NCBI RefSeq assembly: GCF_018130215.1
Contig: NZ_JAFCKQ010000041.1
Location: forward strand, 1-64,000
Length of the DNA: 64,000 nt
Origin: Bradyrhizobium jicamae
Lineage (GTDB): Bacteria; Pseudomonadota; Alphaproteobacteria; Rhizobiales; Xanthobacteraceae
Direction: 5' to 3'
Both the position numbers and the translations under genes were made by a program. The notes beneath the pieces are model-generated. The model was given only the letters and a program-made list of their open reading frames with translations. It did not search any database and was not told where the DNA came from. Shown piece after piece: positions 51,359-60,757 of the stretch (position 1 is its first letter; every line of letters starts with the position of its first letter).

Positions 51359-52024
51359 ATGTCCGGTTTTTCGACCGCGCGCCAGTTCATGGTCGATGGT
51401 CAAGTGCGTCCGAGCGACGTCACTGATGAGCGCATCCTCGATGCCATGTTGATGGTGCCGCGCGAGGCCTTCGTGCCGGACGGCAAGCAGGCGTTGGCCT
51501 ATCTGGATCTTGATCTTGACGTTGCCGAGGGCGGAGCAGCCAGGCGCTGCCTGATCAAGCCGGCGCTGCTCGCCAAGATGCTGCAGGCGGCCGAGATCAA
51601 GAGCACCGATCGCGTGCTGGTTGTCGGCTGTGCGACCGGATATGCCGCCGCCGTGCTGGCGCGCTTCGTGGGGCAGGTGAATGCGACGGAAAGCGATTCG
51701 TCGCTGGCGGCCAGGGCGACCGCGGCGCTGGCCGCGCTCGGCATCCAGAACGTGTCAGTCACCACCGCAGCCGCGGCCGACGGCGACGCGGCGGGGGCGC
51801 CGTTTGACGTCATCGTCCTCAATGGCGCCACCGAGGTCGTCCCGACCGGGCTCTATGGCCAGCTCAAGGACGGCGGTCGGCTGGTCGGGGTCTTCGCCCT
51901 GGAGCAGCCGCCGCGTGCCAGCCTCGTGGCCCATTCCCACGACGATTTCGGGCACCGGGAACTGTTCGATGCGACGGCTCCCGTCCTGCCCGGGCTCGAG
52001 CGGCTACCCGCGTTCGTGTTCTGA
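51359..52024 (+). CDS. Protein-L-isoaspartate O-methyltransferase-like protein (221 aa)
   Basis: PCMT-fold SAM-dependent methyltransferase. N-terminus ARQFMVDGQVRPSDVTDERI and VPREAFVPDGKQALAYLDLD match the substrate-side region of PIMT. The SAM loop is VLVVGCATGYAAAVLA, in which GCATGY replaces the usual GTGSGY, and the C-terminal part is short; such divergent members are usual in Rhizobiales and placed before tolC. Whether it repairs isoaspartate is uncertain. Followed 190 bp later by the TolC-type gene. Confidence 0.85.
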   Translation: MSGFSTARQFMVDGQVRPSDVTDERILDAMLMVPREAFVPDGKQALAYLDLDLDVAEGGAARRCLIKPALLAKMLQAAEIKSTDRVLVVGCATGYAAAVLARFVGQVNATESDSSLAARATAALAALGIQNVSVTTAAAADGDAAGAPFDVIVLNGATEVVPTGLYGQLKDGGRLVGVFALEQPPRASLVAHSHDDFGHRELFDATAPVLPGLERLPAFVF

Positions 52025-52052
52025 CCCGCTACCAAGGGCTGATAAAATCCCA

Positions 52053-52080
52053 TTCTGAATCAGAAGTGTGGCCCGTTTGC
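52053..52080. repeat. Palindrome-plus-tag repeat upstream of tolC
   Basis: TTCTGAATCAGAA (13-bp palindrome, 52053-52065) then, after 5 nt, GGCCCGTTTGC (52070-52080). A matching arrangement follows the tolC gene at 53650-53687. Confidence 0.45.
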
Positions 52081-52210
52081 CCCACGTGAAGAGTTTCCAT
52101 CGTGTTCCATTGCGGGGTGGTTCCGTTGCCCCCAGCTGCAGACTAAGGTGAGGCGGGACTCACTTCGTCTGAAGCGACGCTTGGCCCATATCCGGGGCCG
52201 GCGACTACAA

Positions 52211-53611
52211 ATGAATGGAATACTGGGGATGCATGGGGTGAAGGTAATCACCGCGGCTGCGATTGCGGTCCTTCTGACGGCCGAGATGGGCCCGACCGCG
52301 GCTTTGGCCGATACGATTGAGGCCGCGCTGGTGCGTGCCTACCAGAACAATCCCCAGCTCAACGCACAGCGCGCGCAGGTGCGAGCAACCGACGAAAACG
52401 TCCCGCAGGCCCTCTCGGGCTATCGTCCGAGGGCGGCGCTAACCGCAAGTGGCGGGTATCAATACTCCGACGACAAGTTGAGTGTGGACGGCACCCCGAT
52501 CAGCGGCAGTCAAGCGCCGCGCAGCGTTGGCGTGACGGTGAACCAGTCATTGTTCAACGCGCAGAACGCGCCCAAGGTGCGCGCGGCGGAAAGCCAGGTG
52601 TCGTCGGCCCGCGAGGGATTGCGCGTGCTTGAGCAGACCGTGATCTTGAACGCGGCCACGATCTACATGGACTATCTGCGCGACTCCGCAATCGTCGAAG
52701 TCCAGCGCAGCAACACCCGCGTGCTCGAGCAGACGCTGAAGCAGACCCAGGATCGCTTCAATGTCGGCGAGGTGACGCGGACCGACGTCGCGCAATCCGA
52801 GGCCCAGCTCGCTGCCGGCAAGACCCAGCAGCTCCAGGCCGAATCGAACCTGACGACGACGCGGTCGAACTTCCGACGCATCATCGGCAACGAGCCGCAA
52901 AATCTTGCACCGGGCTCGCCGGTCGATCGTTTCCTGCCGTCGACGCTCCCCGCGGCCGTGGAACTCAGCCTGACCCAGAACCCGAACGTGACGGCCGCGA
53001 TGTTCGGCGTCGACATCAATTTCCTGCAGCAGAAGGTTGCCGAGGGCGCGCTGCTCCCGACCGTCGGGTTGGCGCTGTCGGCGACCCAGGCGGTCGATCA
53101 GCAGTTGACGGTGTACCGTGCCTTCACTACCTCGGCGCAGGTTCAGGTGTCGGTGCCGATCTATCAGGGCGGCGGCGAGTACTCGCTGATCCGGCAATCG
53201 AAGGAATCGCTCGCGCAGCAACGTCTGGTGCTGGAGCAGACCCGCGATCAGGCCCGCGCCAACACGGTCACTGCATGGGGCCAGCTGGTTGCCGGCAAGG
53301 CCCAGGTGGCGTCTGCGCAGTCGCAGGTGACGGCGTCAGAAATCGCGCTCAACGGCGTGCGCGAGGAAGCCAAGGCCGGTCAGCGCACCACGCTCGACGT
53401 GCTGAACGCACAGCAGGCGCTGGTCAATGCCCGCAATGCGCTGGTGACCGCGCAGCACGACCGCGTCGTCGCCTCCTATAACGTTCTCAACGCGATCGGC
53501 CGGCTCGCGCCGCAGGTGCTCGGCCTGAAGACCAACGTCTACGATCCGAGCGTGCACTACCAGCAGGTTCGTGACAGCTGGGCCGGCGTGCGCACGCCTG
53601 ACGGCCGCTAA
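52211..53611 (+). CDS. tolC: TolC family outer-membrane channel (466 aa)
   Basis: Outer-membrane channel for type I secretion or efflux. ATG 52211 or 52229 (the latter after GGGG) both give a signal peptide ending in ALA-D. Two TolC repeats: TIEAALVRAYQNNPQLNAQRAQVR (split) with VSVPIYQGGGEYSLIRQSKE in the second, and RFNVGEVTRTDVAQSEAQL / KAGQRTTLDVLNAQQALVNA, which are matching positions of the two repeats. It lacks a lipobox and differs from the NodT-type channel at 38910. No exporter adjacent, so it probably serves several systems. Confidence 0.92.
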   Translation: MNGILGMHGVKVITAAAIAVLLTAEMGPTAALADTIEAALVRAYQNNPQLNAQRAQVRATDENVPQALSGYRPRAALTASGGYQYSDDKLSVDGTPISGSQAPRSVGVTVNQSLFNAQNAPKVRAAESQVSSAREGLRVLEQTVILNAATIYMDYLRDSAIVEVQRSNTRVLEQTLKQTQDRFNVGEVTRTDVAQSEAQLAAGKTQQLQAESNLTTTRSNFRRIIGNEPQNLAPGSPVDRFLPSTLPAAVELSLTQNPNVTAAMFGVDINFLQQKVAEGALLPTVGLALSATQAVDQQLTVYRAFTTSAQVQVSVPIYQGGGEYSLIRQSKESLAQQRLVLEQTRDQARANTVTAWGQLVAGKAQVASAQSQVTASEIALNGVREEAKAGQRTTLDVLNAQQALVNARNALVTAQHDRVVASYNVLNAIGRLAPQVLGLKTNVYDPSVHYQQVRDSWAGVRTPDGR

Positions 53612-53633
53612 CCGCCACATCAACGTCGCTTGC

Positions 53634-53687
53634 CGGGCCTAGTCTAAGGTTCTGAGTTCAATCAGAACCTCAGACGGGCCCGTTTGC
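53634..53687 (+). terminator. Long stem-loop after tolC
   Basis: AGGTTCTGA (53647-53655) / TCAGAACCT (53662-53670), 6-nt loop, extended by GTCT / AGAC and CGGGCC / GGGCCCG arms below a one-base mismatch, then CGTTTGCTTGC. It likely ends the tolC transcript and carries the second copy of the tag repeat found at 52053. Confidence 0.6.
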
Positions 53688-53949
53688 TTGCAATCGATAA
53701 TTGGCCTGACATACCGTTTTGTCGGGCAGCAAAGCGATTCGCGACGAGGCGCGGCTCGACGCGATGCCGGGTGTCTTGATGTCAGCTGTTGATGTCGAGT
53801 GTCTCGGGCGACACGCGCCCGCGCGAAGCACTGGGTGGGCTTGATCTGGGGACAAGTCGGGCGCGAGAGATGAAATTCTCCGCCCGCATCATCGGAACCG
53901 GCGAATCCTTTCGGGCTTGGTGTAAAATGGTTTCGATGTGGAGTCGGCG

Positions 53950-54675
53950 ATGACGCAACCTGCGAAGGTCCAAGAGCCCTCGATGGAGGAGATTCTGGCG
54001 TCGATCCGTCGCATCATCGCCGATGATGAGGCCAAGCCGGCCGCCGCCGAAAAGCCGGCCGCCGCGGCTGCGCCGCCGGCAGATCCACCGCCGGCGCCTG
54101 TCAAGGCCGCGAACCCTCCGTCGGCGCCCGCCGCGACGGCTGCCGCACCCGCGCCGAAGGCGCCATCACCTCCGTCGCCGGCTCCAGCCGCAAGCAACAG
54201 CCAGGACGACATCGATTCCCTTCTCGCCAGCCTCGACGAGGCAACGCCAGCTTCCGAAATCAGGCCGCCACAGCCGGACGGCGACGTGTTCGAACTCACC
54301 GATGAGATGGCCTTGCCGGACCCGGAAGCAGCACCGGCTGCCGCACCTTCGTTCCGCAAGGTCGAGCCGCAGGACGATGTCGAGTTCACGGAATCGGCCG
54401 CCACAAAAGGGTTGAACCGCCAGCCGGCCTACGAGCCGCCGCCGATCGAGACCGCGCCCGTTCCGCCGATCATCTCGGGGACGACGATGCGGGCGGTCGA
54501 ATCCGCCTTCAACTCTCTGGCCAACACCGTGCTCAGCAACAATGCGCGCACACTGGAGGATCTGGTCAAGGAGATGCTCCGGCCGATGCTGAAGAACTGG
54601 CTGGACGACAACCTGCCGGGGCTGGTCGAGCGCATCGTGAAGGCCGAGATCGAGCGGGTCTCGCGCGGACGATAG
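53950..54675 (+). CDS. popZ: Polar organising protein PopZ (DUF2497, 241 aa)
   Basis: Self-assembling pole-organising scaffold that anchors centromere-ParB and polar kinases. ATG 53950 follows GTGGAG. Diagnostic ends: N-terminal helix QEPSMEEILASIRRIIADDE and C-terminal oligomerisation domain TLEDLVKEMLRPMLKNWLDD then NLPGLVERIVKAEIERVSRGR. Between lies a 120-residue linker rich in Pro, Ala and acidic residues, as needed for PopZ condensates; its first half is Ala/Pro repeats. Upstream of valS as in other Rhizobiales. A perfect GGGCCG/CGGCCC hairpin follows. Confidence 0.94.
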   Translation: MTQPAKVQEPSMEEILASIRRIIADDEAKPAAAEKPAAAAAPPADPPPAPVKAANPPSAPAATAAAPAPKAPSPPSPAPAASNSQDDIDSLLASLDEATPASEIRPPQPDGDVFELTDEMALPDPEAAPAAAPSFRKVEPQDDVEFTESAATKGLNRQPAYEPPPIETAPVPPIISGTTMRAVESAFNSLANTVLSNNARTLEDLVKEMLRPMLKNWLDDNLPGLVERIVKAEIERVSRGR

Positions 54676-54688
54676 GTCCTTGGCCGCA

Positions 54689-54703
54689 GGGCCGGAACGG
54701 CCC
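54689..54703 (+). terminator. Short hairpin after popZ
   Basis: GGGCCG (54689-54694) / CGGCCC (54698-54703) with a GAA loop, followed by TCATT. Weak T content; attenuating or stabilising stem between popZ and valS. Confidence 0.4.
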
Positions 54704-54811
54704 TCATTCAGCCTTCCAAAGAGGCTAAACGCCGTTTCCGCGCACCGGTCCGGTTGACTCGGTGGCTCCGGGCGGCTTTCTAGCCGTTTCCATGGTCCAA
54801 ATCGTATTGTC

Positions 54812-57679
54812 ATGATCGAGAAAAACTACCAGCCTGCCGATATCGAGAGCCGGATGTCCCGCATCTGGGAGGAGAGCGGTGCGTTCAAGGCCGGACGGCC
54901 CGAGCGCAAGGACGCCACGCCCTTCACCATCGTAATCCCGCCGCCGAACGTGACGGGGTCGCTGCATATGGGTCACGCCCTCAACAACACGCTGCAGGAC
55001 ATACTGTGCCGGTTCGAGCGGATGCGCGGCCGGGACGTGCTCTGGCAGCCCGGCACGGACCACGCCGGGATCGCGACCCAGATGGTGGTCGAGCGGCAGT
55101 TGATGGAACGGCAGGAGCCGGGTCGGCGAGACATGGGCCGTGCCAAGTTCCTCGAGCGGGTCTGGCAATGGAAGGCCGAGAGCGGCGGCACCATCGTCAA
55201 CCAGTTGAAGCGCCTCGGCGCTTCCTGCGACTGGTCGCGCGAGCGTTTCACCATGGACGAGGGGCTGTCGCGCGCCGTCGTCAAGGTGTTCGTCGAACTG
55301 CACCGCGACGGGCTGATCTACAAGGACAAGCGGCTGGTCAATTGGGACCCGAAGCTGCTCACCGCGATCTCCGATCTCGAGGTGCAGCAGGTCGAGGTCA
55401 AGGGCAGCCTGTGGTACCTGCGTTACCCGATCGAGGGCCGGACGTTCAGTCCTGATGATCCAAAGTCCTTCATCGTGGTCGCGACAACGCGCCCCGAGAC
55501 CATGCTCGGCGACACCGCCGTCGCCGTGCACCCGGATGACGAGCGCTATACCGACCTGGTCGGCAAGCACGTCATCCTGCCGCTGGTCGGACGCAAGATT
55601 CCGATCGTCGCCGACGACTATTCCGATCCCGAGAAGGGCTCGGGCGCCGTCAAGGTGACGCCCGCGCATGACTTCAACGACTTTGAGATCGGCAAGCGCC
55701 ACGGCCTGCCGCAGATCAGCGTGCTCGACCAGGAGGGCTCCCTCAACCTGGTCGACAACGAGGATTATCTGCGCGGGCTGCCTGAAGGCGCCTCGCAGTT
55801 CGCCGAGGAATTTCATCAGATCGAGCGCTTCGCCGCGCGCAGGAAGATCGTCGCACGGCTGGAGGAGTTCGGCTTCCTCGAGAGGATCGAACCGAACACC
55901 CACATGGTGCCGCACGGCGACCGCTCCGGTGTCGTGATCGAGCCCTATCTGACCGACCAGTGGTACGTCGATGCCAAGACGATGGCGCAGCCGGCGATGG
56001 CGGCGGTGCGTTCGGGCGAAACCACATTCGTGCCGAAGAACTGGGAAAAGACCTATTTCGAATGGATGGAGAACATCCAGCCCTGGTGCATCTCGCGCCA
56101 GCTGTGGTGGGGCCATCAGATTCCCGCCTGGTACGGGCCCGACGGCAAGGTGTTCGTCGCCGAGACCGAGGAAGAGGCGGTCGGCCACGCGCTCGGCTAT
56201 TACGTCGAGCAGGAGATCATCACGCCGGAGCAGGGCCATGAGATGGCCGTGGACTCGTCGAAGCGCGAGGGCTTCATCACGCGCGACGAGGACGTGCTCG
56301 ACACCTGGTTTTCGTCGGCACTGTGGCCGTTCTCGACGCTGGGCTGGCCGGACGACACGCCGGAGGTTGCGCGCTATTACCCGACCAACACGCTGGTCAC
56401 GGGCTTCGACATCATCTTCTTCTGGGTCGCCCGAATGATGATGATGGGCCTGCACTTCATGAAGCAGGCGCCGTTCTCGACCGTCTACATCCACCGCCTC
56501 GTCCGCGACGAGAAGGGCGCAAAGATGTCGAAGTCGAAGGGCAACGTCATCGACCCGCTCGGCGTGATCGACGAATACGGCGCCGACGCGCTGCGCTTTG
56601 CGCTGACCCGCGAGGCCGCGCAGGGGCACGACATCCGCCTGTCGCCGCATCTGGTCGAGACCAACCGCAACTTCGCGACCAAGTTCTGGAACGCCTGCCG
56701 CTTCGCCGAGATGAACGAATGCGTCAAGCCTGACGATTTCGACCCCAAGGGCGCGAAGCAGACGCTGAACCGCTGGATCGCGCACGAGACCTCTCGCGTC
56801 ACCCGCGAGGTGACGGAGGCGATCGAGAGCCATCGTTTCAACGATGGGGCCGGCGCGATCTACCGCTTCGTCTGGAACGTGTTCTGCGACTGGTATCTCG
56901 AACTGGCAAAACCGGTGCTGATGGGCGAGGAGGGTGCAGCCAAGGCCGAAACTCGCGCCATGGTCGCCTGGACGCGCGACGAGATCCTCAAGTTGCTGCA
57001 TCCGTTCATGCCCTTCATTTCGGAGGAGCTATGGGCGGTCACCGCAAGGCGCGAAGGCCTGCTGGTGCTCGCACGGTGGCCCCGCAAGCCGGCGACCCTG
57101 ACCGGCGAGCAGCTGGCATCGATGGCGATGGCCGGACCGAATGGCGAAATCCTTCCGCCCGTCATCGTCGCACCTGACGAAGACGATTTCAGCGATCCGG
57201 CGGCGGAGGCCGAGATCGGCTGGGTGGTCGACCTCGTCACTTCGATGCGCTCGGTCAAGGCGGAGATGAACATTCCGCCGTCGACGCTGACGCCGCTGGT
57301 GATCTCGGGCGCCTCCAGCGAGACGAAGGATCGGGCGCAACGCTGGAACGACACCATCAAGCGGCTGGCTCGACTCTCTGACGTCTCGTTTGCAGATCGC
57401 CCGCCGGAAGGGGCGATGCAGCTGCTCGTCCGCGGCGAGGTGGTCGCGCTGCCCCTGAAGGGCGTGATCGATCTCGCCGCCGAACGCGCGCGGCTGGAGA
57501 AGGAACTCGGCAAGGCCGACGCCGACATCAAGCGGGTCGATGCCAAGCTCTCCAACGAGAAGTTCGTCGCCAACGCGCCGGAAGAACTCGTCGAGGAAGA
57601 AAAGGAAAAGCGCGAAGCGGCGTTGGAGCGCAAGGGCAAGATCGTCGAGGCGCTCGCGCGGCTGAAGCAGGCCTTGTAG
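54812..57679 (+). CDS. valS: Valyl-tRNA synthetase (955 aa)
   Basis: Class I synthetase charging tRNA-Val. HIGH motif as HMGH (52-55) in PPPNVTGSLHMGHALN, KMSKS at 571-575, an editing CP1 domain (about 170-380, VATTRPETMLGDTAVAV) and the anticodon-binding domain; the C-terminal coiled-coil arm (AAERARLEKELGKADADIKR) specific to ValRS is complete. Start ATG 54812. Full-length for the bacterial enzyme. No T-box or leader peptide is evident. Confidence 0.97.
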   Translation: MIEKNYQPADIESRMSRIWEESGAFKAGRPERKDATPFTIVIPPPNVTGSLHMGHALNNTLQDILCRFERMRGRDVLWQPGTDHAGIATQMVVERQLMERQEPGRRDMGRAKFLERVWQWKAESGGTIVNQLKRLGASCDWSRERFTMDEGLSRAVVKVFVELHRDGLIYKDKRLVNWDPKLLTAISDLEVQQVEVKGSLWYLRYPIEGRTFSPDDPKSFIVVATTRPETMLGDTAVAVHPDDERYTDLVGKHVILPLVGRKIPIVADDYSDPEKGSGAVKVTPAHDFNDFEIGKRHGLPQISVLDQEGSLNLVDNEDYLRGLPEGASQFAEEFHQIERFAARRKIVARLEEFGFLERIEPNTHMVPHGDRSGVVIEPYLTDQWYVDAKTMAQPAMAAVRSGETTFVPKNWEKTYFEWMENIQPWCISRQLWWGHQIPAWYGPDGKVFVAETEEEAVGHALGYYVEQEIITPEQGHEMAVDSSKREGFITRDEDVLDTWFSSALWPFSTLGWPDDTPEVARYYPTNTLVTGFDIIFFWVARMMMMGLHFMKQAPFSTVYIHRLVRDEKGAKMSKSKGNVIDPLGVIDEYGADALRFALTREAAQGHDIRLSPHLVETNRNFATKFWNACRFAEMNECVKPDDFDPKGAKQTLNRWIAHETSRVTREVTEAIESHRFNDGAGAIYRFVWNVFCDWYLELAKPVLMGEEGAAKAETRAMVAWTRDEILKLLHPFMPFISEELWAVTARREGLLVLARWPRKPATLTGEQLASMAMAGPNGEILPPVIVAPDEDDFSDPAAEAEIGWVVDLVTSMRSVKAEMNIPPSTLTPLVISGASSETKDRAQRWNDTIKRLARLSDVSFADRPPEGAMQLLVRGEVVALPLKGVIDLAAERARLEKELGKADADIKRVDAKLSNEKFVANAPEELVEEEKEKREAALERKGKIVEALARLKQAL

Positions 57680-57692
57680 CGGCGGAGCAGCG

Positions 57693-57740
57693 ATGCTGGA
57701 CCATGTTTCCATCACGGTCTCCGACATCGCTGCGGCAACC
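57693..57740 (+). pseudogene. Truncated VOC (glyoxalase) family N-terminus
   Basis: MLDHVSITVSDIAAA is the standard first beta-strand of VOC metalloenzymes (metal-ligand His4). It begins 13 bp after the valS stop, then the reading turns into unrelated sequence; the remaining ~110 residues are absent. Confidence 0.5.
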
Positions 57741-57828
57741 TGCCATCACGCGTGTGTGAACCCGGCCGCGTCGGCCGCCGACCAACAAGCGAACGGGTCG
57801 GTCATTCATCCTGGCCGCGAAATCGTCA

Positions 57829-58387
57829 ATGATCGTATCCGGCAGAGCGTTGTTGACCGCGATGGGAGTCTTGCCAATGCTGGCAGAGGGCCACGGGGCT
57901 CATGCAGCCGGACCAACGGTGAGGCCGCGTCATGTGCTCTGCTTCCTCGGCGGCGAAGGAACGTTGTCGCGGCTGTCGGAAGCCGCTTCGCGCGCAATCG
58001 GAAAGTTCGCCACCGGGTTTAGTGTCGACACCACCTATTCGCAGGACGAACCGGACTCGCGCATGACCGGCTCGTTTTCCGTCTCATGGGACCGCGTCGC
58101 GCCGAATGCCTGGTCCGCGAAGGACGAGGCGGCGGTTGGCGGGTAACGTCTATATCGAGACCGTCGGCTATCATCTCGTCGGTTTGCCCGAAGTCCATGT
58201 TGCCAAGGATTACGGCACCGAGCGCGAGGTCGCTGCCCTGATGGATACGGTCGGGGATGAGCTCGCCCAGGGCGGGCTGCAGGCCGTTCTGTTCGATCGC
58301 AAGGCGCGGCTGTCCCATGCGTCGTCCTATGAGCCCGACGATTTCAAGTTCAATCCGTATGGGATCGTGCAGATCAATCGGGCCTGA
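57829..58387 (+). pseudogene. Frameshifted gene of unknown function
   Basis: A frame from ATG 57829 reads a hydrophobic start, then HVLCFLGGEGTLSRLSEAAS and AIGKFATGFSVDTTYSQDEP, and stops at 58146. The continuation is in the +1 frame: NVYIETVGYHLVGLPEVHV, TEREVAALMDTVGDELAQGG, ending at 58387. Joined at about 58140 they form a coherent ~185-residue protein; a single-base indel in a GCGGCGGTTGGCGGG run is the likely cause. I do not recognise the family. A sequencing error in the G-run is the alternative. Confidence 0.6.
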
Positions 58388-58401
58388 TCGATGACTACAG
58401 C

Positions 58402-59004
58402 TCAGGACGGAAACCGCTTGCTGAGGAATTTCGATCCCTTGACCCCGTAGCGCCAGGGCAGGTCAACAGCCTTGGTGATGCCGATCCGCATGCCGATGTC
58501 GATCTCGGGCGTTTCGGAGCGTGCGTAAAGTGCGATCGGCGGGCGGTCGAGCGGCAGTTCGCTGTGGGCAATCGTGATGCCGAGCGCCTCGCAGAGCTTA
58601 CCCGGCCCCGAGCACAGCGATTGCTCGTCTCCGAGCCCGCGACGACGGCGCATCGCTGCAAGCCCGTGGGTCGGCTCCAGTGCACGTATCAGCACGGCGC
58701 TGGCCGAGCCGGGCGCCTCGCAGACGAAATTGACGCACCAGTGGATGCCGTAGGAGCGGTAGACGTAGGAAAAGCCCGGCGGCCCGAACATCACCTGGTT
58801 GCGCGGAGTCGGCCCGTTGAAGGAGTGGGCGGCCGGCTCGGTCTGATGATAGGCCTCGACCTCGACGATGATGCCGCCGACACCGCCGACCAGGAAGGTG
58901 GTGCCGATCAGATCGGGCGCCACCTCATGCACGCTGCGGTCAAAGAACGCGCGCTTCAGCGGCTTGCCGAGGCGATGTGTGTCCGATCGGGGTTTTTGAG
59001 CCAT
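58402..59004 (-). CDS. DNA-3-methyladenine glycosylase, AAG/MPG type (200 aa)
   Basis: Excises alkylated purines in base-excision repair. Family motifs: RAFFDRSVHEVAPDLIGTTF (split), catalytic Glu in IIVEVEAYHQTEPAAHSFNG, MFGPPGFSYVYRSYGIHWCVN and SGPGKLCEALGI. Start ATG 59004, with the upstream in-frame extension to 59103 being poorly coding. Normal length. Monocistronic, divergent from lipA with 211 bp between starts. Confidence 0.94.
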   Translation of the reverse strand: MAQKPRSDTHRLGKPLKRAFFDRSVHEVAPDLIGTTFLVGGVGGIIVEVEAYHQTEPAAHSFNGPTPRNQVMFGPPGFSYVYRSYGIHWCVNFVCEAPGSASAVLIRALEPTHGLAAMRRRRGLGDEQSLCSGPGKLCEALGITIAHSELPLDRPPIALYARSETPEIDIGMRIGITKAVDLPWRYGVKGSKFLSKRFPS

Positions 59005-59215
59005 TTTGAGGTGGGAATCGCGGCGGAACGGACCGAAACACTGCCAATATATTGGGCGCTCTGCTAGTGTCGCATCGGGCCGGGTTGCGAGCCGCGCCAA
59101 CACGGATTAGCTAAGGTCCTTGGTTTTGAGCATGATCTCCGCGCAAGCCCGTTCCGGGTTTGTCGCGAGGGAAAACCGGTCTCTCCGGGTCATGCTCTCG
59201 CGACTTGCAGGCACC

Positions 59216-60175
59216 ATGGTCACTATCGTCGACACCCTTTCCACGACCCCGTTGCGCCCGCGGCACCCCGAAAAGGTGAACCGGCCGGACGCGGTTTCGC
59301 CGCCGAAGCCGGACTGGATCCGGGTGCGCGCGCCGAACACGCGCGGCTATGCCGACACGCGCCGGATCGTGAAGGAGAACGGCCTGGTCACCGTTTGCGA
59401 AGAGGCGGGCTGCCCGAATATCGGCGAGTGCTGGGACAAGAAGCACGCCACCTTCATGATCATGGGGGACACCTGCACGCGGGCTTGCGCGTTCTGCAAC
59501 GTCAAGACCGGCATGCCGGGTGCACTCGAAGCCAATGAGCCGGAATATGTCGCTGAGGCGACCTCCAAGCTCGGCCTCGCCCATGTCGTCGTCACCTCGG
59601 TCGACCGCGACGATCTGGCCGACGGCGGCGCCGAGCACTTTGCCGAGACCATTCGGGCGATTCGCGCGCGCTGCCCGACCACCACGATCGAGATCCTGAC
59701 GCCGGACTTCCTGCGCAAGGATGGCGCGCTGGAGCGCGTGGTCGCGGCCAAGCCCGATGTATTCAACCACAATCTGGAAACCGTGCCGTCACGCTACCTG
59801 ACGGTTCGTCCGGGCGCGCGCTATTTTCATTCGATCCGGCTGTTGCAGCGGGTCAAGGAAATGGACCCGACCATCTTCACCAAGTCGGGCATCATGGTCG
59901 GGCTCGGCGAGGAGCGGCACGAGGTGCTGCAGGTGATGGATGATCTGCGCTCTGCCGAGGTCGACTTCCTCACCATCGGGCAGTACCTGCAGCCAACGCG
60001 CAAGCATCACGCCGTGATGCGCTACGTGCCGCCGGACGAATTCGCAGGCTATGAGCGGGTCGCGTATACCAAGGGTTTCCTGATGGTATCGGCGAGCCCG
60101 CTGACGCGCTCGTCGCATCATGCCGGTGAGGATTTTGCCAAGCTGCAGGCAGCGCGCGTGGCCCGCGGGCGCTAG
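59216..60175 (+). CDS. lipA: Lipoyl synthase (319 aa)
   Basis: Radical-SAM enzyme inserting two sulfurs into octanoyl groups of lipoate-dependent complexes. Auxiliary cluster Cys61, Cys66, Cys72 (CEEAGCPNIGEC) and radical-SAM Cys87-x3-Cys91-x2-Cys94 (CTRACAFC) are complete, and the RSSYHA-like C-terminal motif is present as TRSSHHAGEDF. ATG 59216 chosen over an upstream frame start at 59120. Upstream of a kinase and coq10 gene on the same strand. Confidence 0.97.
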   Translation: MVTIVDTLSTTPLRPRHPEKVNRPDAVSPPKPDWIRVRAPNTRGYADTRRIVKENGLVTVCEEAGCPNIGECWDKKHATFMIMGDTCTRACAFCNVKTGMPGALEANEPEYVAEATSKLGLAHVVVTSVDRDDLADGGAEHFAETIRAIRARCPTTTIEILTPDFLRKDGALERVVAAKPDVFNHNLETVPSRYLTVRPGARYFHSIRLLQRVKEMDPTIFTKSGIMVGLGEERHEVLQVMDDLRSAEVDFLTIGQYLQPTRKHHAVMRYVPPDEFAGYERVAYTKGFLMVSASPLTRSSHHAGEDFAKLQAARVARGR

Positions 60176-60217
60176 CCTGGATCAAGCTCAAGATAGACCG
60201 GCCTCGGATCGACCTCG

Positions 60218-60757
60218 ATGCAGCGCGTTCTGGTGATGGGATCGTCGGGGTCCGGCAAGTCGACATTTGCGCGGCGGCTGTCTGCCATCACGGGGATCCC
60301 GTTCGTCTCGATCGACGCGATCTTCTGGAAGCCGGGCTGGATCGAGTCCAACAGCGAGGAGTTTCGGGAACGCATGACGGACGTGACGCGGCAGCCGCGC
60401 TGGATCATGGACGGCAACTACACCAGGAATGGCGCGGGCGAGTTGCGGCGCGAATTGTCCGACACGATCATTTGGTTCGACTTGCCGCGCTCCGCCTGCA
60501 TGTTCGGCATCCTGAAAAGGATATCGGGCAGCTATGGCCAGGTCCGGCCCGAGATGGCCGAGGGATGTCCCGAGAGGATCGACCTCGAATTCCTGCGTTA
60601 TGTCTGGACCTATCGCCACCTGCAGCGGCCGAACCTCCTGAGCTATTTCGAGGGCCTCCGTCCCGATCAATCGCTGGTCTGCTTCACCGAACGGAAGCAG
60701 GCGGACAACTATCTGATCGACCTCGCGCTCAGGAAAAATCGTGCGAGTATCCACTGA
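60218..60757 (+). CDS. P-loop kinase, adenylate-kinase/FlaR-like (179 aa)
   Basis: Small NTP-binding protein with Walker A MGSSGSGKST, DAIFWKPGW as lid/substrate region and MDGNYTRN. The family (often named DNA topology modulation kinase FlaR) resembles nucleotide kinases, but its substrate is unknown. Start ATG 60218, 42 bp after lipA; its stop overlaps the start of the coq10 gene by 1 bp, so lipA, kinase and coq10 are likely one operon. Confidence 0.88.
   Translation: MQRVLVMGSSGSGKSTFARRLSAITGIPFVSIDAIFWKPGWIESNSEEFRERMTDVTRQPRWIMDGNYTRNGAGELRRELSDTIIWFDLPRSACMFGILKRISGSYGQVRPEMAEGCPERIDLEFLRYVWTYRHLQRPNLLSYFEGLRPDQSLVCFTERKQADNYLIDLALRKNRASIH

Noticed and set aside
54725..57001. 758-codon minus-strand ORF over valS
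   Set aside because: High-GC antisense shadow of valyl-tRNA synthetase.
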